Assembly (NCBI GenBank): GCA_902471875.1
Contig: CABRLN010000002.1
Location: forward strand, 53,205 to 117,204
Source of the DNA: an uncultured Clostridium sp.
GTDB taxonomy: Bacteria > Bacillota > Clostridia > Oscillospirales > Acutalibacteraceae
DNA length: 64,000 bases
Reading direction: 5' to 3'
Every line of letters starts with the position of its first letter. Positions within the stretch are counted from its first letter, which is position 1. Under the pieces are notes generated by a model. That model was not told where the DNA came from. It worked only from the letters and a program-made list of their open reading frames with translations, and did not search any database. Shown here piece after piece: positions 34,099 through 42,995 of the stretch. The translations under genes and the position numbers were made by a program.

Positions 34099-35412
34099 TT
34101 ATATATTATTAACAGTTATAAATTTTTCAAGAGCAGTAAAAGAACGCTGGGCATGCTTTTCTGCTTTTAGCTTTTTATCTCTTATTTGCTCGTCAAGTTG
34201 AGGCAATATACCAATATTTGCACCCATTGGCTGAAAATTAGTTACAGTTGGATTGCTGATGTAAGCAGACAGAGAACCTATCATGGTAACATTTGGTAAA
34301 GTTACTGTACTGCCTCCTAAATATAACCTGGCGGCATTAATACCTGCCATAAGTCCGCTGCTGCCAGATTCCATATACCCCTCTACACCTGTCATTTGAC
34401 CGGCAAAAAACATTTTAGGGTTTTCTTTTAAAGAAAAGTCAGAATTAAGCAGTGCAGGAGAATTTATAAATGTGTTGCGATGCATTACACCGTATCTGAC
34501 AAACTCTGCATTTCTAAGAGCGGGAATAAGTGAAAATACACGTTTTTGCTCAGAAAATTTCAAGTTGGTCTGAAATCCAACCAAATTATAAAGAGTACCT
34601 TCATTATTTTCTTTTCTCAATTGTAAAACAGCCCATGGTCTGTGACCGGTTTTTGGGTCTTTAAGTCCTACAGGCTTCATAGGACCAAACCTAATGGTGT
34701 CTGCCCCACGCTGTGCCATTACCTCTATTGGCATACATCCTTCATAAACTTTAGGATTTTGAACATCAAAATCTTTCAATGGTGCACGCTGTGCATTTAC
34801 AAGTTCTGTGTGAAAAAGTTCATATTCTTCTTTATTCATAGGGCAATTGATGTAATCATCACCACTGCCCTTGTCATAGCGGCTGGCAAAAAAAGCACTT
34901 TCAAAATCTATTGATTCAGCTGTTACTATTGGTGCAGCCGCATCAAAAAAGCTTAAAGCACCGCCAAATTTATTTTTTATATCATTTGCAAGCATATCTG
35001 CCGTTAAAGGACCTGTTGCTATTACAGATATTCCCTCATTCGGCAGGGCGGTGATTTCTTCCTCGATTATTGTAATATTAGGATGATTCTTTATTTTTTC
35101 GGTTACCATATTTGAAAAATCATCTCTGTTTACAGCTAAAGCACCGCCTGCACTTACACTACAGACATCAGCACATTTTAATAGCAAAGAATTAAGCATA
35201 CGCATTTCCTGCTTTAGCATACCTGCAGCACTTGCAAGCCTTGCTGCTTTTAAGGAGTTGGAGCAAACCAGTTCTGCAAAGTTATTGCTGTGGTGTGCCG
35301 GCGTTTTTTTATTAGGCTTCATTTCATAAAGCTCTGCTTTTATATTTCTATTGGCAATTTGCCATGCAGCTTCACAACCTGCCAAGCCTGCACCTATAAC
35401 TTTTATACTCAT
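34099..35412 (-). CDS. trmFO: Methylenetetrahydrofolate-tRNA-(uracil-5)-methyltransferase
   Basis: Folate- and FAD-dependent enzyme that makes m5U54 in the tRNA T-loop; 437 aa. The FAD-binding start is VIGAGLAGCEAAWQIA, and the TrmFO-specific YEMKPNKKTPAHHSNNFAELVCSNS is near residue 30-55. The nucleophilic Cys lies in CPMNKEEY or the later GCMPIEVMA segment. FAGQMTGVEGYMESGSSGLMAGINAARL closes the FAD domain. It follows topA after five bases, a standard Firmicutes pairing (topA-trmFO). Confidence 0.96.
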   Translation of the reverse strand: MSIKVIGAGLAGCEAAWQIANRNIKAELYEMKPNKKTPAHHSNNFAELVCSNSLKAARLASAAGMLKQEMRMLNSLLLKCADVCSVSAGGALAVNRDDFSNMVTEKIKNHPNITIIEEEITALPNEGISVIATGPLTADMLANDIKNKFGGALSFFDAAAPIVTAESIDFESAFFASRYDKGSGDDYINCPMNKEEYELFHTELVNAQRAPLKDFDVQNPKVYEGCMPIEVMAQRGADTIRFGPMKPVGLKDPKTGHRPWAVLQLRKENNEGTLYNLVGFQTNLKFSEQKRVFSLIPALRNAEFVRYGVMHRNTFINSPALLNSDFSLKENPKMFFAGQMTGVEGYMESGSSGLMAGINAARLYLGGSTVTLPNVTMIGSLSAYISNPTVTNFQPMGANIGILPQLDEQIRDKKLKAEKHAQRSFTALEKFITVNNI

Positions 35413-35417
35413 AAAAT

Positions 35418-37505
35418 TTACTGTTCTTCCTCGTAATTTTTTGTAAAGCCACAGCCCTCTGCAGCACAGTAAAGCTTAGGCACTTTACCTTTCTTTTTGT
35501 AAAGAACACCCCCGCACTGTGGGCATCTTTCATTAGTTGGTTCTGTCCACGAAACAAAGTCACAGTCAGGATAATTATTACAACCATAAAATATTCTGCC
35601 ACGTTTTGACTTTCTTACAATAACATCGCCACCACATTTTGGACACTTTGCTCCTACCGGTTCAACGAAATTCTTTACATTTTTGCATTCAGGATAACCC
35701 GGACAAGCAATAAACTTGCCGTACCGGCCTGTTTTTACAACCATTTTTCTGCCACATTTTTCGCAAACTATATCGGTTTCTTCTTCTTTAATTTTAATTT
35801 TTACATCTTTTGTATTTTCTTTTGCTTTTTTAAGAGTTTCGTTGAAATCTCCATAAAAGTCCTCTAACACCTTAACCCACTGTTCTTCACCGTGTTCAAC
35901 TTTGTCAAGATTTTCTTCCATTTGAGCTGTAAATTTAACATTTACAATTTTTGGAAAATGTTCAAGCATAAGCTTTGTTGTTACTTCGCCAAGCTCAGTA
36001 GGATAAAGCGTTTTCCCCTCTCGCTTTACATAATCTCTTGAAGTAATGGTAGAAATAGTAGCCGCATATGTAGACGGTCTTCCGATTCCGTTTTCTTCAA
36101 GCGCTTTAATTAATGTTGCTTCTGTATAGCGAGCAGGCGGCTGTGTAAAGTGTTGGTTAGGTATAATTTCTTTTACACGTACAAGCATATCTTTTTCAAG
36201 CGGAGGCAATTCTGTTTTTTTCTCTTCAGCAGCATCTTGACCCTCTACATAAAGTGTTGTAAAACCCTCAAAATCCACACGATAGCCTGTAGCCTTGAAA
36301 ATATACTTTCCACCTTGTATGTCTGCACTGGTTGTTTTTTGTACACATTCAGCCATTTGGCAAGCTGTAAAACGTTCCCATATTAATTTATATAGCTTAT
36401 ACTGGTCATTAGTCAAGCTGCCTTTAATTTGTTCAGGAGCCAGTGACGGCATTGAAGGACGTATAGCTTCGTGACCATCCTGCGCATTTGCTCTTGACTT
36501 AAATACTCTTGGAGCTTTAGGTAAATATTTTTCGCCCCATCTATCTTTAATATATTCTGTAACCTCCGCAATTGCGTCATTAGAAATTCTTAACGAGTCT
36601 GTTCTCATATAGGTAATAAGACCAACAGCCCCAAGGTCAGGAATTTCAACACCTTCATACAGTTCTTGTGCAACCTTCATTGTACGGCGTGACTGAAAAT
36701 TAAGCTTACGAGACGCCTCCTGTTGAAGTGTTGAAGTTGTAAAAGGAGGTGCAGGCTGCTTTTTTCGTGTACCATTTCGCAGCTTTATAATTTTAAATTC
36801 TTCATTCTCAAGTTCTGAAACAATTTTTTTTGCATCATCACCATTTGTTATTTTCAATTTGCCTTCTACAGTACCATATAAAGCGGCTGCAAAAACCTTT
36901 CGGCTGCCCTTTGGAATAAATTTAGCGTCAACTGACCAATACTCCTCAGGTTTAAAGTCGTTAATCTGTTTTTCTCTGTCAACTATTAGTTTAACTGCCA
37001 CAGACTGTACTCTGCCGGCTGATAGGCCGCGGCGTATGCTTCGGGATAAAAACGGGCTTAGCTTATAACCTACCAATCTGTCAAGTATTCTTCTCGCTTG
37101 CTGTGCATCAACAAGATCCTGATTAATACTGCGTGGATTACTCATACCGCTTTTAACACCTGTTTTTGTAATTTCGTTAAATTCTACTCTGTTTTTATCC
37201 GACAATTCTAAACCTAATATATACGCTAAATGCCATGAAATAGCCTCACCCTCACGATCAGGGTCGGTTGCAAGGTAAACACAGTCAGCTTTTTTGGCAG
37301 CCTTTTCCAGTTTATGCACAAGTTCTTCTTTACTTTCAATGATTTCATAATTCGGTTCAAAATGTTTACGCACATTTACGCTTAATCTTTTAGCAGGTAA
37401 ATCTCTTATATGACCCATTGAGGCAACAACCTCATAGTCGTTGCCAAGATATTTTTTTATTGTTTTAGCTTTAGCAGGTGACTCCACTATTACTAATTTT
37501 GACAT
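35418..37505 (-). CDS. topA: DNA topoisomerase I
   Basis: Type IA topoisomerase that relaxes negative supercoils; 695 aa. The TOPRIM domain (VIVESPAKAKTIKKYLG, then ATDPDREGEAISWHL) is near 1-115. The active-site Tyr lies in AVGLITYMRTDS near 295. Three C-terminal zinc ribbons follow: CEKC...CPGYPEC, CPKC...CNNYPDC and CPQC...CAAEGC (about 580-690). AGGAGG precedes the ATG. Confidence 0.97.
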   Translation of the reverse strand: MSKLVIVESPAKAKTIKKYLGNDYEVVASMGHIRDLPAKRLSVNVRKHFEPNYEIIESKEELVHKLEKAAKKADCVYLATDPDREGEAISWHLAYILGLELSDKNRVEFNEITKTGVKSGMSNPRSINQDLVDAQQARRILDRLVGYKLSPFLSRSIRRGLSAGRVQSVAVKLIVDREKQINDFKPEEYWSVDAKFIPKGSRKVFAAALYGTVEGKLKITNGDDAKKIVSELENEEFKIIKLRNGTRKKQPAPPFTTSTLQQEASRKLNFQSRRTMKVAQELYEGVEIPDLGAVGLITYMRTDSLRISNDAIAEVTEYIKDRWGEKYLPKAPRVFKSRANAQDGHEAIRPSMPSLAPEQIKGSLTNDQYKLYKLIWERFTACQMAECVQKTTSADIQGGKYIFKATGYRVDFEGFTTLYVEGQDAAEEKKTELPPLEKDMLVRVKEIIPNQHFTQPPARYTEATLIKALEENGIGRPSTYAATISTITSRDYVKREGKTLYPTELGEVTTKLMLEHFPKIVNVKFTAQMEENLDKVEHGEEQWVKVLEDFYGDFNETLKKAKENTKDVKIKIKEEETDIVCEKCGRKMVVKTGRYGKFIACPGYPECKNVKNFVEPVGAKCPKCGGDVIVRKSKRGRIFYGCNNYPDCDFVSWTEPTNERCPQCGGVLYKKKGKVPKLYCAAEGCGFTKNYEEEQ

Positions 37506-37520
37506 AATATCCTCCTTAAA

Positions 37521-38792
37521 TCAAACGGAAGCATATACTCCGCCCGATTTTCTTGTAACAGCATCCTCAAGCTCAAGCTCTGTGAGAGCCTGCATAACCT
37601 TAGCTGTTGATAATTTTGTTTTTACTATTATATCGTCAACGGTTGACGGATTTTCAAAAATAATGTCGTATATAATTTTTGCATTTCCAGAAACATCAAC
37701 AAGTTCTTTTTTTAAATCAATATTATTATAAAAAGATGTGTTTGTATTAAGTTTACTGTTATTGTCACTATTTATTCCTAAATTTTTATGATTAATATTT
37801 TCAGAAGAAAAAACATCTTTTTTTGAAGATACATTTTTTCTGCCTCCTGTCGGAATACTGTTTATTATATTATCACTAATCTGCTCAGGTGGCAATGGCT
37901 CTTCTAAAGTAATTGAATATTTTGCAGAATATTCATTTATTATTTCCTGTGCATTTGTTACAGGAATTGCACCTTGCTTTATCAACAAATTGGTACCAAA
38001 AGCAAAGGCATTGGTAACATCACCGGGTATTGCAAAAACATCTTTATTTTGCTGTAATGCCGTTTTTGCAGTAATTAATGCACCGCTTTTTTCACCTGCT
38101 TCTACTACCAACACTCCTTGTGAAAGTGCAGAAATTATTCTGTTGCGCTTTGGAAAGCTATATTTTTGAGGTGGTGTATCAGGCGGATACTCTGAAATAA
38201 CAGCACCGTTTTGTGCAATTTTACTTCGCATTTGTGCGTTTGTCATAAGGTAGTTGTAATTAATACCGCATCCAAGCACGCAAATTGTAGTACCCTGCGC
38301 CATTAATGCACCGTTATGGGCGGAACTGTCTATACCTAATGCACCGCCGCTTACAACAGTTACTCCGGATTTAGCAAGGTCATAACCTATTGAGTATGCC
38401 AACTTTTTACCTACATTGGTTGCGTTTCGTGTACCTACTATACCTATAGATAATATACTATCTATATCAGGTAAAGCACCATTAATATAAAGAACTGATG
38501 GTGGTTCGTAAATTTCTTTTAACTGCTGAGGGTATTCAGGCATATCAGGTGTAATCATTTTATAACCTAACTTATTACATTGGTCTATAATTATTTTGGC
38601 ATCATCAAGAGTTACCGAACAAAGATTGTTAAATTCAGTTTTTGTGAAACACCCGCACAAAAGCCATTCCTGTTGGCCACCCTCATAAAAATCTATTACA
38701 GAAGAATAAAATCTTAACACCGTTTTCACCTTGGGGTTGCAGTAACCTAAAGCTTTTTGAAGCCATACCCAATAAATTAAAGTATCTGACAT
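37521..38792 (-). CDS. dprA: DNA-processing protein DprA
   Basis: Binds incoming single-stranded DNA and loads RecA during transformation; about 423 aa. The Rossmann-type domain shows GIVGTRNAT, SGGALGIDSSAHNGAL, VLGCGINYNY, ISEYPP and PKRNRIISALSQGVLVVEAGEKSGALITA. A charged low-complexity linker with many Asn and Ser (about 310-355) leads to a C-terminal winged helix (DprA_WH). Start 38792 follows AAGGGGG and overlaps the methyltransferase gene by 16 bases; the longer frame adds nine non-conserved residues. Confidence 0.93.
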   Translation of the reverse strand: MSDTLIYWVWLQKALGYCNPKVKTVLRFYSSVIDFYEGGQQEWLLCGCFTKTEFNNLCSVTLDDAKIIIDQCNKLGYKMITPDMPEYPQQLKEIYEPPSVLYINGALPDIDSILSIGIVGTRNATNVGKKLAYSIGYDLAKSGVTVVSGGALGIDSSAHNGALMAQGTTICVLGCGINYNYLMTNAQMRSKIAQNGAVISEYPPDTPPQKYSFPKRNRIISALSQGVLVVEAGEKSGALITAKTALQQNKDVFAIPGDVTNAFAFGTNLLIKQGAIPVTNAQEIINEYSAKYSITLEEPLPPEQISDNIINSIPTGGRKNVSSKKDVFSSENINHKNLGINSDNNSKLNTNTSFYNNIDLKKELVDVSGNAKIIYDIIFENPSTVDDIIVKTKLSTAKVMQALTELELEDAVTRKSGGVYASV

Positions 38793-39586
38793 TCCTGCTG
38801 CCCCCTTAATATTTCCCACATAGAAATTGCTGCAGCAACAGAGGCATTAAGCGACTCAGCTCTGCCAAGCATTGGTATAGTAACTTTTAGCCGACATTTA
38901 TCAATAGTTCCCTGTTCAATGCCGTTACCTTCATTGCCTATTATTAACAAACAATGTTTTTTTTCACTGCTTGTCAGTTTTGTAATAGAACGTGCAGTGT
39001 TGCCTACTACCGTTGCAATTGTAGTAATATCATTTTGGTGACATATATTAATTATTCCTTCAAGACTGTCACAAAACATAACAGGCATTCTAAAAACTGC
39101 GCCCATTGTTCCGCGAAGCACTTTAGGAGAATAAACATCACAGCAATTTGATGTGAGAACAACACCACGCACCCCCAGCGCTTCTGCTGTACGTAGGATT
39201 GTACCCATATTAGATGGATCTTGTATATGTTCCAAAGCAAGGTAAAAACCGCCTTGATGTATGTTAAAATTTTTATCATCTATTTTACATACACATAAAA
39301 CACCCTGCGGCGACTTAGTGTCTGAAATTTGAGAAAACAGCTTGTCCGAAAAAATAAAGGTGCTTTCGCAAATTTCAAGCAATTTATCGGCTTGCTCTTT
39401 ATATTTTTTTAATGCCTGTTGTGAAAATGCTAACATAGTAATTTCTACACCGCTTTCAAGTGCGTCAATACAAAGGCGTATTCCTTCTATTACAAATTCA
39501 TTGCAGACACTGCGGTAAGCCGAGCTTTTTATAAGCTTTGAAACATGCTTAACCGTGTTGTTATCTTTGCTGGATATATGCAGCAT
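38777..39586 (-). CDS. SpoU/TrmH-family RNA 2'-O-methyltransferase
   Basis: SPOUT-fold methyltransferase of 269 aa acting on tRNA or 23S rRNA ribose. The N-terminal SpoU_sub_bind domain is about 1-100. The knot shows motif 1 ALEHIQDPSNMGTILRTAEALG near 115, motif 2 IIGNEGNGIEQ near 217 and motif 3 IPMLGRAESLNASVAAAISMWE near 240. The precise nucleotide is unknown (RlmB/TsnR/YsgA-like paralogues are hard to separate). It stands alone between rplT and dprA. Confidence 0.92.
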   Translation of the reverse strand: MLHISSKDNNTVKHVSKLIKSSAYRSVCNEFVIEGIRLCIDALESGVEITMLAFSQQALKKYKEQADKLLEICESTFIFSDKLFSQISDTKSPQGVLCVCKIDDKNFNIHQGGFYLALEHIQDPSNMGTILRTAEALGVRGVVLTSNCCDVYSPKVLRGTMGAVFRMPVMFCDSLEGIINICHQNDITTIATVVGNTARSITKLTSSEKKHCLLIIGNEGNGIEQGTIDKCRLKVTIPMLGRAESLNASVAAAISMWEILRGQQECQIL

Positions 39587-39620
39587 AAAGTCACCCCAAT
39601 AAGTTTATCAAATATACACT

Positions 39621-39671
39621 AGGGCAACACCGTACAATATAGCCAAAACGGCATTGTGTGGTATTGCCCCT
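39621..39671. repeat. Palindromic unit downstream of rplT
   Basis: A 51-base imperfect hairpin. GGGCAA (39622-39627) pairs with TTGCCC (39664-39669), ACC with GGT, ACAAT with ATTGT, and GCC with GGC, around an AAAAC loop. No T tract follows on either strand, so it resembles a REP-like or miniature palindrome more than a terminator. The remainder of 39587-39712 shows nothing. Confidence 0.6.
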
Positions 39672-39712
39672 AAAAAGCTGTTTGATTAACCAAACAAACT
39701 ATAATTTATTAA

Positions 39713-40063
39713 TTAAGCGTTTTTAGCCTGCTCAACAAGTTTTGAAAAAGCAACAGGGTCAGCAATGGCAATTTCGGAAAGCATCTTCCTGTTAAGTGTA
39801 ACGCCTGCCTTTTTAAGACCATTCATAAATGTTGAGTAGTTTGTACCGTTTGCTTTACAAGCAGCTGAAATACGAGTAATCCATAATCTGCGGAAATCTC
39901 TTTTTCTTTGTTTACGTCCAATATATGCATAGTTACCGCTCTTCATTACAGCCTGCTTAGCCATTTTGAAGTGTCTGCTCTTAGAACCCCAGTAACCTTT
40001 AGCCAACTTTAAAACTTTTTTTCTTCTCTTGCGAGTCATCATCGCACCTTTAATACGTGCCAT
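39713..40063 (-). CDS. rplT: 50S ribosomal protein L20
   Basis: A 116-aa early-assembly 23S rRNA-binding protein, and in Firmicutes the translational/transcriptional repressor of its own operon. The basic N-terminal arm ARIKGAMMTRKRRKKVLKLAKGYWGSKS is followed by RKQRKRDFRRLWITRISAACKANGTNYS and the globular end ALNRKMLSEIA-like segment. AGGAGG-type SD (GGAGG) before ATG. Third gene of infC-rpmI-rplT. Confidence 0.97.
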   Translation of the reverse strand: MARIKGAMMTRKRRKKVLKLAKGYWGSKSRHFKMAKQAVMKSGNYAYIGRKQRKRDFRRLWITRISAACKANGTNYSTFMNGLKKAGVTLNRKMLSEIAIADPVAFSKLVEQAKNA

Positions 40064-40113
40064 ATTATTTTACCTCCATATTTGGTTATTTATCAATAAG
40101 TTAAAATTCTTAA

Positions 40114-40311
40114 TTATTTATAAGGGATTAGTCTCTTTAATTGTGCTACATTTGTCTTGTCAGCAACAACACTCTTTCTTAGACCTCTCTTACGCTTTGT
40201 TGTCTTTTTGTTAAGAATATGTCTCTTATTAGCGTGTGCACGCATTACTTTACCGTTCTTAGAAACTTTAAAGCGTTTTTTTGCACCACTGTGTGTTTTA
40301 ATCTTTGGCAT
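40114..40311 (-). CDS. rpmI: 50S ribosomal protein L35
   Basis: A 65-aa basic ribosomal protein: PKIKTHSGAKKRFKVSKNGKV at the start, HILNKKTTKRKRGLRK in the middle, and the usual short C-terminus VAQLKRLIPYK. It lies between infC and rplT with AGGAGG before the ATG, the conserved order of the IF3 operon. Confidence 0.97.
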   Translation of the reverse strand: MPKIKTHSGAKKRFKVSKNGKVMRAHANKRHILNKKTTKRKRGLRKSVVADKTNVAQLKRLIPYK

Positions 40312-40337
40312 AATATTATCCTCCTTGATTTTTGTAA

Positions 40338-40856
40338 TTATTTGCCTGTCTTTGGAGCAAGGAACATAAGCATATTGCGGCCTTCAAGCTTTGCAGGTTT
40401 TTCCACAACCGCTACTTCGTCCATAGCCTGTGCAAATCGTCCCATATTTTCATGACCGATTTCAGGGTGACCCATCTCTCTTCCACGGAAGCGGATAGAA
40501 ACTTTTACTTTATTACCATTTTTAATAAACTTTGTTGCTTGGTTAACCTTAGTGTTAAAATCGTGAGTATCAATATTAAGTGAAAGTCTGATTTCTTTAA
40601 CATCAATTACTCGTTGATTTTTCTTAGCCTCTTTTTCACGCTTTGCTTGTTCAAAGCGATATTTACCATAGTCCATAATCTTGCAAACAGGTGGTTTTGC
40701 CTGAGGCGCAATTTTAACCAAATCTAGGTTATGCGACTCTGCAATCTCCAACGCCTTTATGGCAGGCATAAGTCCAAGCTGAGAACCGTCTGAGCCTATA
40801 ACTCTTACTTCTTTGTCTCGGATTTCGTCGTTAATCTGTAGTTCCTTATTGCTAAT
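40338..40856 (-). CDS. infC: Translation initiation factor IF-3 with AUU start
   Basis: Keeps 30S subunits free and checks start-codon pairing; 172 aa. N-domain INDEIRDKEVRVIGSDGSQLG, a linker rich in Lys/Glu (YGKYRFEQAKREKEAKKNQR) and C-domain with VKVSIRFRGREMGHPEIG are all present. The start is read as ATT at 40856: GGAGG lies nine bases before it, and the residues SNKELQINDEI that follow match the normal IF3 N-terminus. No ATG, GTG or TTG fits. AUU is the known IF3 start in many bacteria and allows IF3 to repress its own translation. Confidence 0.93.
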   Translation of the reverse strand: MSNKELQINDEIRDKEVRVIGSDGSQLGLMPAIKALEIAESHNLDLVKIAPQAKPPVCKIMDYGKYRFEQAKREKEAKKNQRVIDVKEIRLSLNIDTHDFNTKVNQATKFIKNGNKVKVSIRFRGREMGHPEIGHENMGRFAQAMDEVAVVEKPAKLEGRNMLMFLAPKTGK

Positions 40857-40892
40857 GGGTAAGCACCTCCAAAAAAATATAAGAAATAAAAA

Positions 40893-40917
40893 TGCGGGCA
40901 GATATTTTCCGCCCGCA
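40893..40917 (-). promoter_or_regulatory. Attenuator hairpin in the infC leader (L20-leader-like)
   Basis: Read on the minus strand TGCGGGC and GCCCGCA pair (7 bp) around 11 bases and are followed by TTTTTATTTCTT: an intrinsic terminator 36 bases before the AUU start. A second small hairpin AAAGCA/TGCTTT (40994-41009) stands near the 5' end. Position and layout match the Firmicutes L20 leader, in which L20 promotes premature termination. The assignment is from context, not from a covariance match. Confidence 0.65.
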
Positions 40918-41027
40918 ATCAAACACAATAAAACCTACACAACAGTGCATAATCTAAAATGATTGACCCATGCAAGACGGAACTCCATAGGTGAAAGCAT
41001 ATCTGCTTTACTTTATTTTCTTAAAAG

Positions 41028-41056
41028 ATTATATCAAAGTATATGTTAAAAGTCAA
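41028..41056 (-). promoter_or_regulatory. Sigma-A promoter of infC-rpmI-rplT
   Basis: Minus strand TTGACT (41051-41056), 17 bases, TATAAT (41028-41033). The resulting leader is about 165 nt, long enough for the attenuator described. Confidence 0.75.
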
Positions 41057-41077
41057 GTGTTTTATGAACTTTTTTAA

Positions 41078-41734
41078 TTATTTTGTAATCTCTGAACTCG
41101 AAGCAGTATTATTTGAAGAATCATCAACTTCAATAGTTTTAATACGCTGGGTTATAGCATCCTCATCAGTTTCTGACAGTTCTTCATCATCTGTGCTGCT
41201 CAATGTTACATTACCGTCTTTTTCGACAACAACAGTATATTCATTATCTTGTGAATCAGTAACTTGATATGTACCCGGTTCTTTTTCTGCATACTCATCC
41301 ATTATACTGTGTCTTTCGCTATCTAATTTGTATTCATCGCTCTTCAGATATTCTTCAGTATCTTTTACCTTTTCTTCATCTGTTTTTCCCGGATCTGAGG
41401 ATTCTAAACAATAAAACTTGTTTTGGTCACCGTCTTTATCATTAGAAGACCAAATAACCATATCGTCATCTACTTCTTCAAGGGTATATGTATGTGTAAT
41501 ACCAAGATGATCTGTAACCTTTAATATGGAACCAACCAATTCACCATTTGTTGCAGCGTTTGCTACAACACCTGTACATAATATTGTTGTCAAACAAGCA
41601 GCAGCTACTAATATGCCTTTTGCAGGAAATTTTTTAACTTTTTTATTGTCTTTCATTTTAATGACCTCCGTTATTACATCATCTGTCACTTTTAAATTTG
41701 AAAAAGTTTTTTTAAATAAATCTTTATTGCCCAT
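41078..41734 (-). CDS. Putative anti-sigma factor, membrane-anchored
   Basis: A 218-aa protein with a short cytoplasmic N-terminus (about 1-38, basic), one membrane segment (about 40-62) and an acidic outer domain with a Ser/Asp-rich tail ending in SSNNTASSSEITK. The outer part carries a repeated beta-rich pattern (LGITHTYTLEEVDDD, YQVTDSQDNEYTVVV). I do not recognise a named family. The call rests on one-pass topology and on its start overlapping the upstream sigma-factor gene by 11 bases, the normal arrangement for a sigma/anti-sigma pair. Confidence 0.65.
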   Translation of the reverse strand: MGNKDLFKKTFSNLKVTDDVITEVIKMKDNKKVKKFPAKGILVAAACLTTILCTGVVANAATNGELVGSILKVTDHLGITHTYTLEEVDDDMVIWSSNDKDGDQNKFYCLESSDPGKTDEEKVKDTEEYLKSDEYKLDSERHSIMDEYAEKEPGTYQVTDSQDNEYTVVVEKDGNVTLSSTDDEELSETDEDAITQRIKTIEVDDSSNNTASSSEITK

Positions 41735-42206
41735 CTGCCCAAACCTCCTCTAGTTGTTCCTTAAGCTTTTTTCTTGCACGCATTAAACGAGTTCTGACAG
41801 TTGAAGGATTTTCTTTAAGAATTTCAGCTATTTCATCCACGGAAAAATCCTCGTAGTAGTACATATAAACCACCATTCTGTAGTTTTGTTTTAAATTCAT
41901 TACAGCATAGTACAATTCGCTTTCTTCTTCGTGTTCAAAGGACAGCTCGCCAAGTTCGTCCATCGAAACGATATTCTTCTTAAAAGGTGAAATAAGAAGT
42001 TTTTTGCATTCGTTTACTGCTACACGAATTAACCAGTTCTTTATATGTTCTTCATTTTGAAAATCCTTTTTAGATTTATAATACTTCAAAAGAACGTTCT
42101 GCACTATGTCATCAGAATCTGTTCTATTTTTGCAATAGTTAAATGCTATTCGGAAAATGGTGTCTGCATATTTTTTTGCAATATATGTAAAATGCTCATC
42201 AGTCAA
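41724..42206 (-). CDS. ECF-type RNA polymerase sigma factor
   Basis: Sigma-70 family protein of about 160 aa with only regions 2 and 4, as in ECF or SigV/SigW-like factors. Region 2 is DTIFRIAFNYCKNRTDSDDIVQNVLLKYYK (about 12-42). Region 4 is LKQNYRMVVYMYYYEDFSVDEIAEILKENPSTVRTRLMRARKKLKEQL (about 107-153), whose helix-turn-helix reads the -35 box. The start is taken as TTG at 42206 with GGAGG eight bases upstream. The regulon is unknown; GGGACATTTTATGTGC in the upstream region is a candidate self-promoter only. Confidence 0.9.
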   Translation of the reverse strand: MTDEHFTYIAKKYADTIFRIAFNYCKNRTDSDDIVQNVLLKYYKSKKDFQNEEHIKNWLIRVAVNECKKLLISPFKKNIVSMDELGELSFEHEEESELYYAVMNLKQNYRMVVYMYYYEDFSVDEIAEILKENPSTVRTRLMRARKKLKEQLEEVWADGQ

Positions 42207-42290
42207 GCACAAAACCTCCTTTTGACTTTTTGAAAGGCCTTTCACTAATAATATCCTAAAAGCACATAAAATGTCCCACTTTTTTTAAAA

Positions 42291-42334
42291 AAATTTCCAC
42301 CTTATCAGATATTTCTGAAATAAGGTGGAAATTT
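42291..42334 (-). terminator. Terminator of the spoIIIA operon
   Basis: A 15-bp stem, AAATTTCCACCTTAT with ATAAGGTGGAAATTT, with an inner CAGA/TCTG extension. On the minus strand it is followed by TTTT after AAATTT. It lies 43 bases beyond the spoIIIAH stop. Confidence 0.88.
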
Positions 42335-42376
42335 TGCTTAAATATATACTCAATTATAAAGAAAAATTCTTATTAA

Positions 42377-42985
42377 TTAAACAGATGTTACTTTTATTTT
42401 GTCAACTGATATGCCGGTTTGCCCTGTAGCTACATCTTTAATAACAAGTGCGTCATCTGCTGTAAAATCGCTATCTTTCACAACTATGCTGCATTCACCG
42501 TTTTGTATAAAAACCAGACACTCTTCAAAACCTTTAGCTTTTATAAGACTTTCTACATTATTTTGCTGCTCCATAAGAGTGGCAAGCTCTGCTGCCTTTG
42601 CAACGGCTTCTGCCTTAACGCTTTCATTTTCCTCTGATGATTCAAGAATTTCCTTTGTCTTTTCTGCAATTTCGTCCTGCGTTTGTTGGCGGTTTACCTT
42701 AGCTTGTGAAAAATATTCGTCGCTATTTAATTTTGTAGTTGAAGTTGATTTTTCTGATTGATTAGATTTTTCACTGGCGGATTCATTTTGCGTTGCTGAT
42801 TCTCCTGCCTTTTTGTCACTGGATGTATTAACGAACTCAGCCTGACCAAGCTCTTTTGAAACACTGACTGCGTCTGCACCTGTTAAAAGGTCTGTATTAC
42901 TCGAAAACTGCCAGTTTAAGTAAACTGCTGCACCTAATGTAAGCACTAAGCCTGTTAGTATAAGCTGTTTTTTTCCTAATTTCAT
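42377..42985 (-). CDS. spoIIIAH: Stage III sporulation protein AH
   Basis: Mother-cell half of the AH-Q channel that links mother cell and forespore; 202 aa. One N-terminal membrane helix (about 7-25) is followed by a long Ser/Glu/Lys-rich linker (about 50-95). The C-terminal ring-building-motif domain (about 110-200) has the helix AVAKAAELATLMEQQNNVESLIKAKGFEECLVFI, the closest match to AH of clostridia. It is the last gene of the operon; a strong terminator follows. Confidence 0.92.
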   Translation of the reverse strand: MKLGKKQLILTGLVLTLGAAVYLNWQFSSNTDLLTGADAVSVSKELGQAEFVNTSSDKKAGESATQNESASEKSNQSEKSTSTTKLNSDEYFSQAKVNRQQTQDEIAEKTKEILESSEENESVKAEAVAKAAELATLMEQQNNVESLIKAKGFEECLVFIQNGECSIVVKDSDFTADDALVIKDVATGQTGISVDKIKVTSV

Positions 42986-42995
42986 ATTGTTCCTC

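Noticed and set aside
42231..42244. TGAAAGGCCTTTCA palindrome ahead of the sigma factor gene
   Set aside because: A single 14-base palindrome between promoter region and RBS; could be an operator but nothing else supports it.
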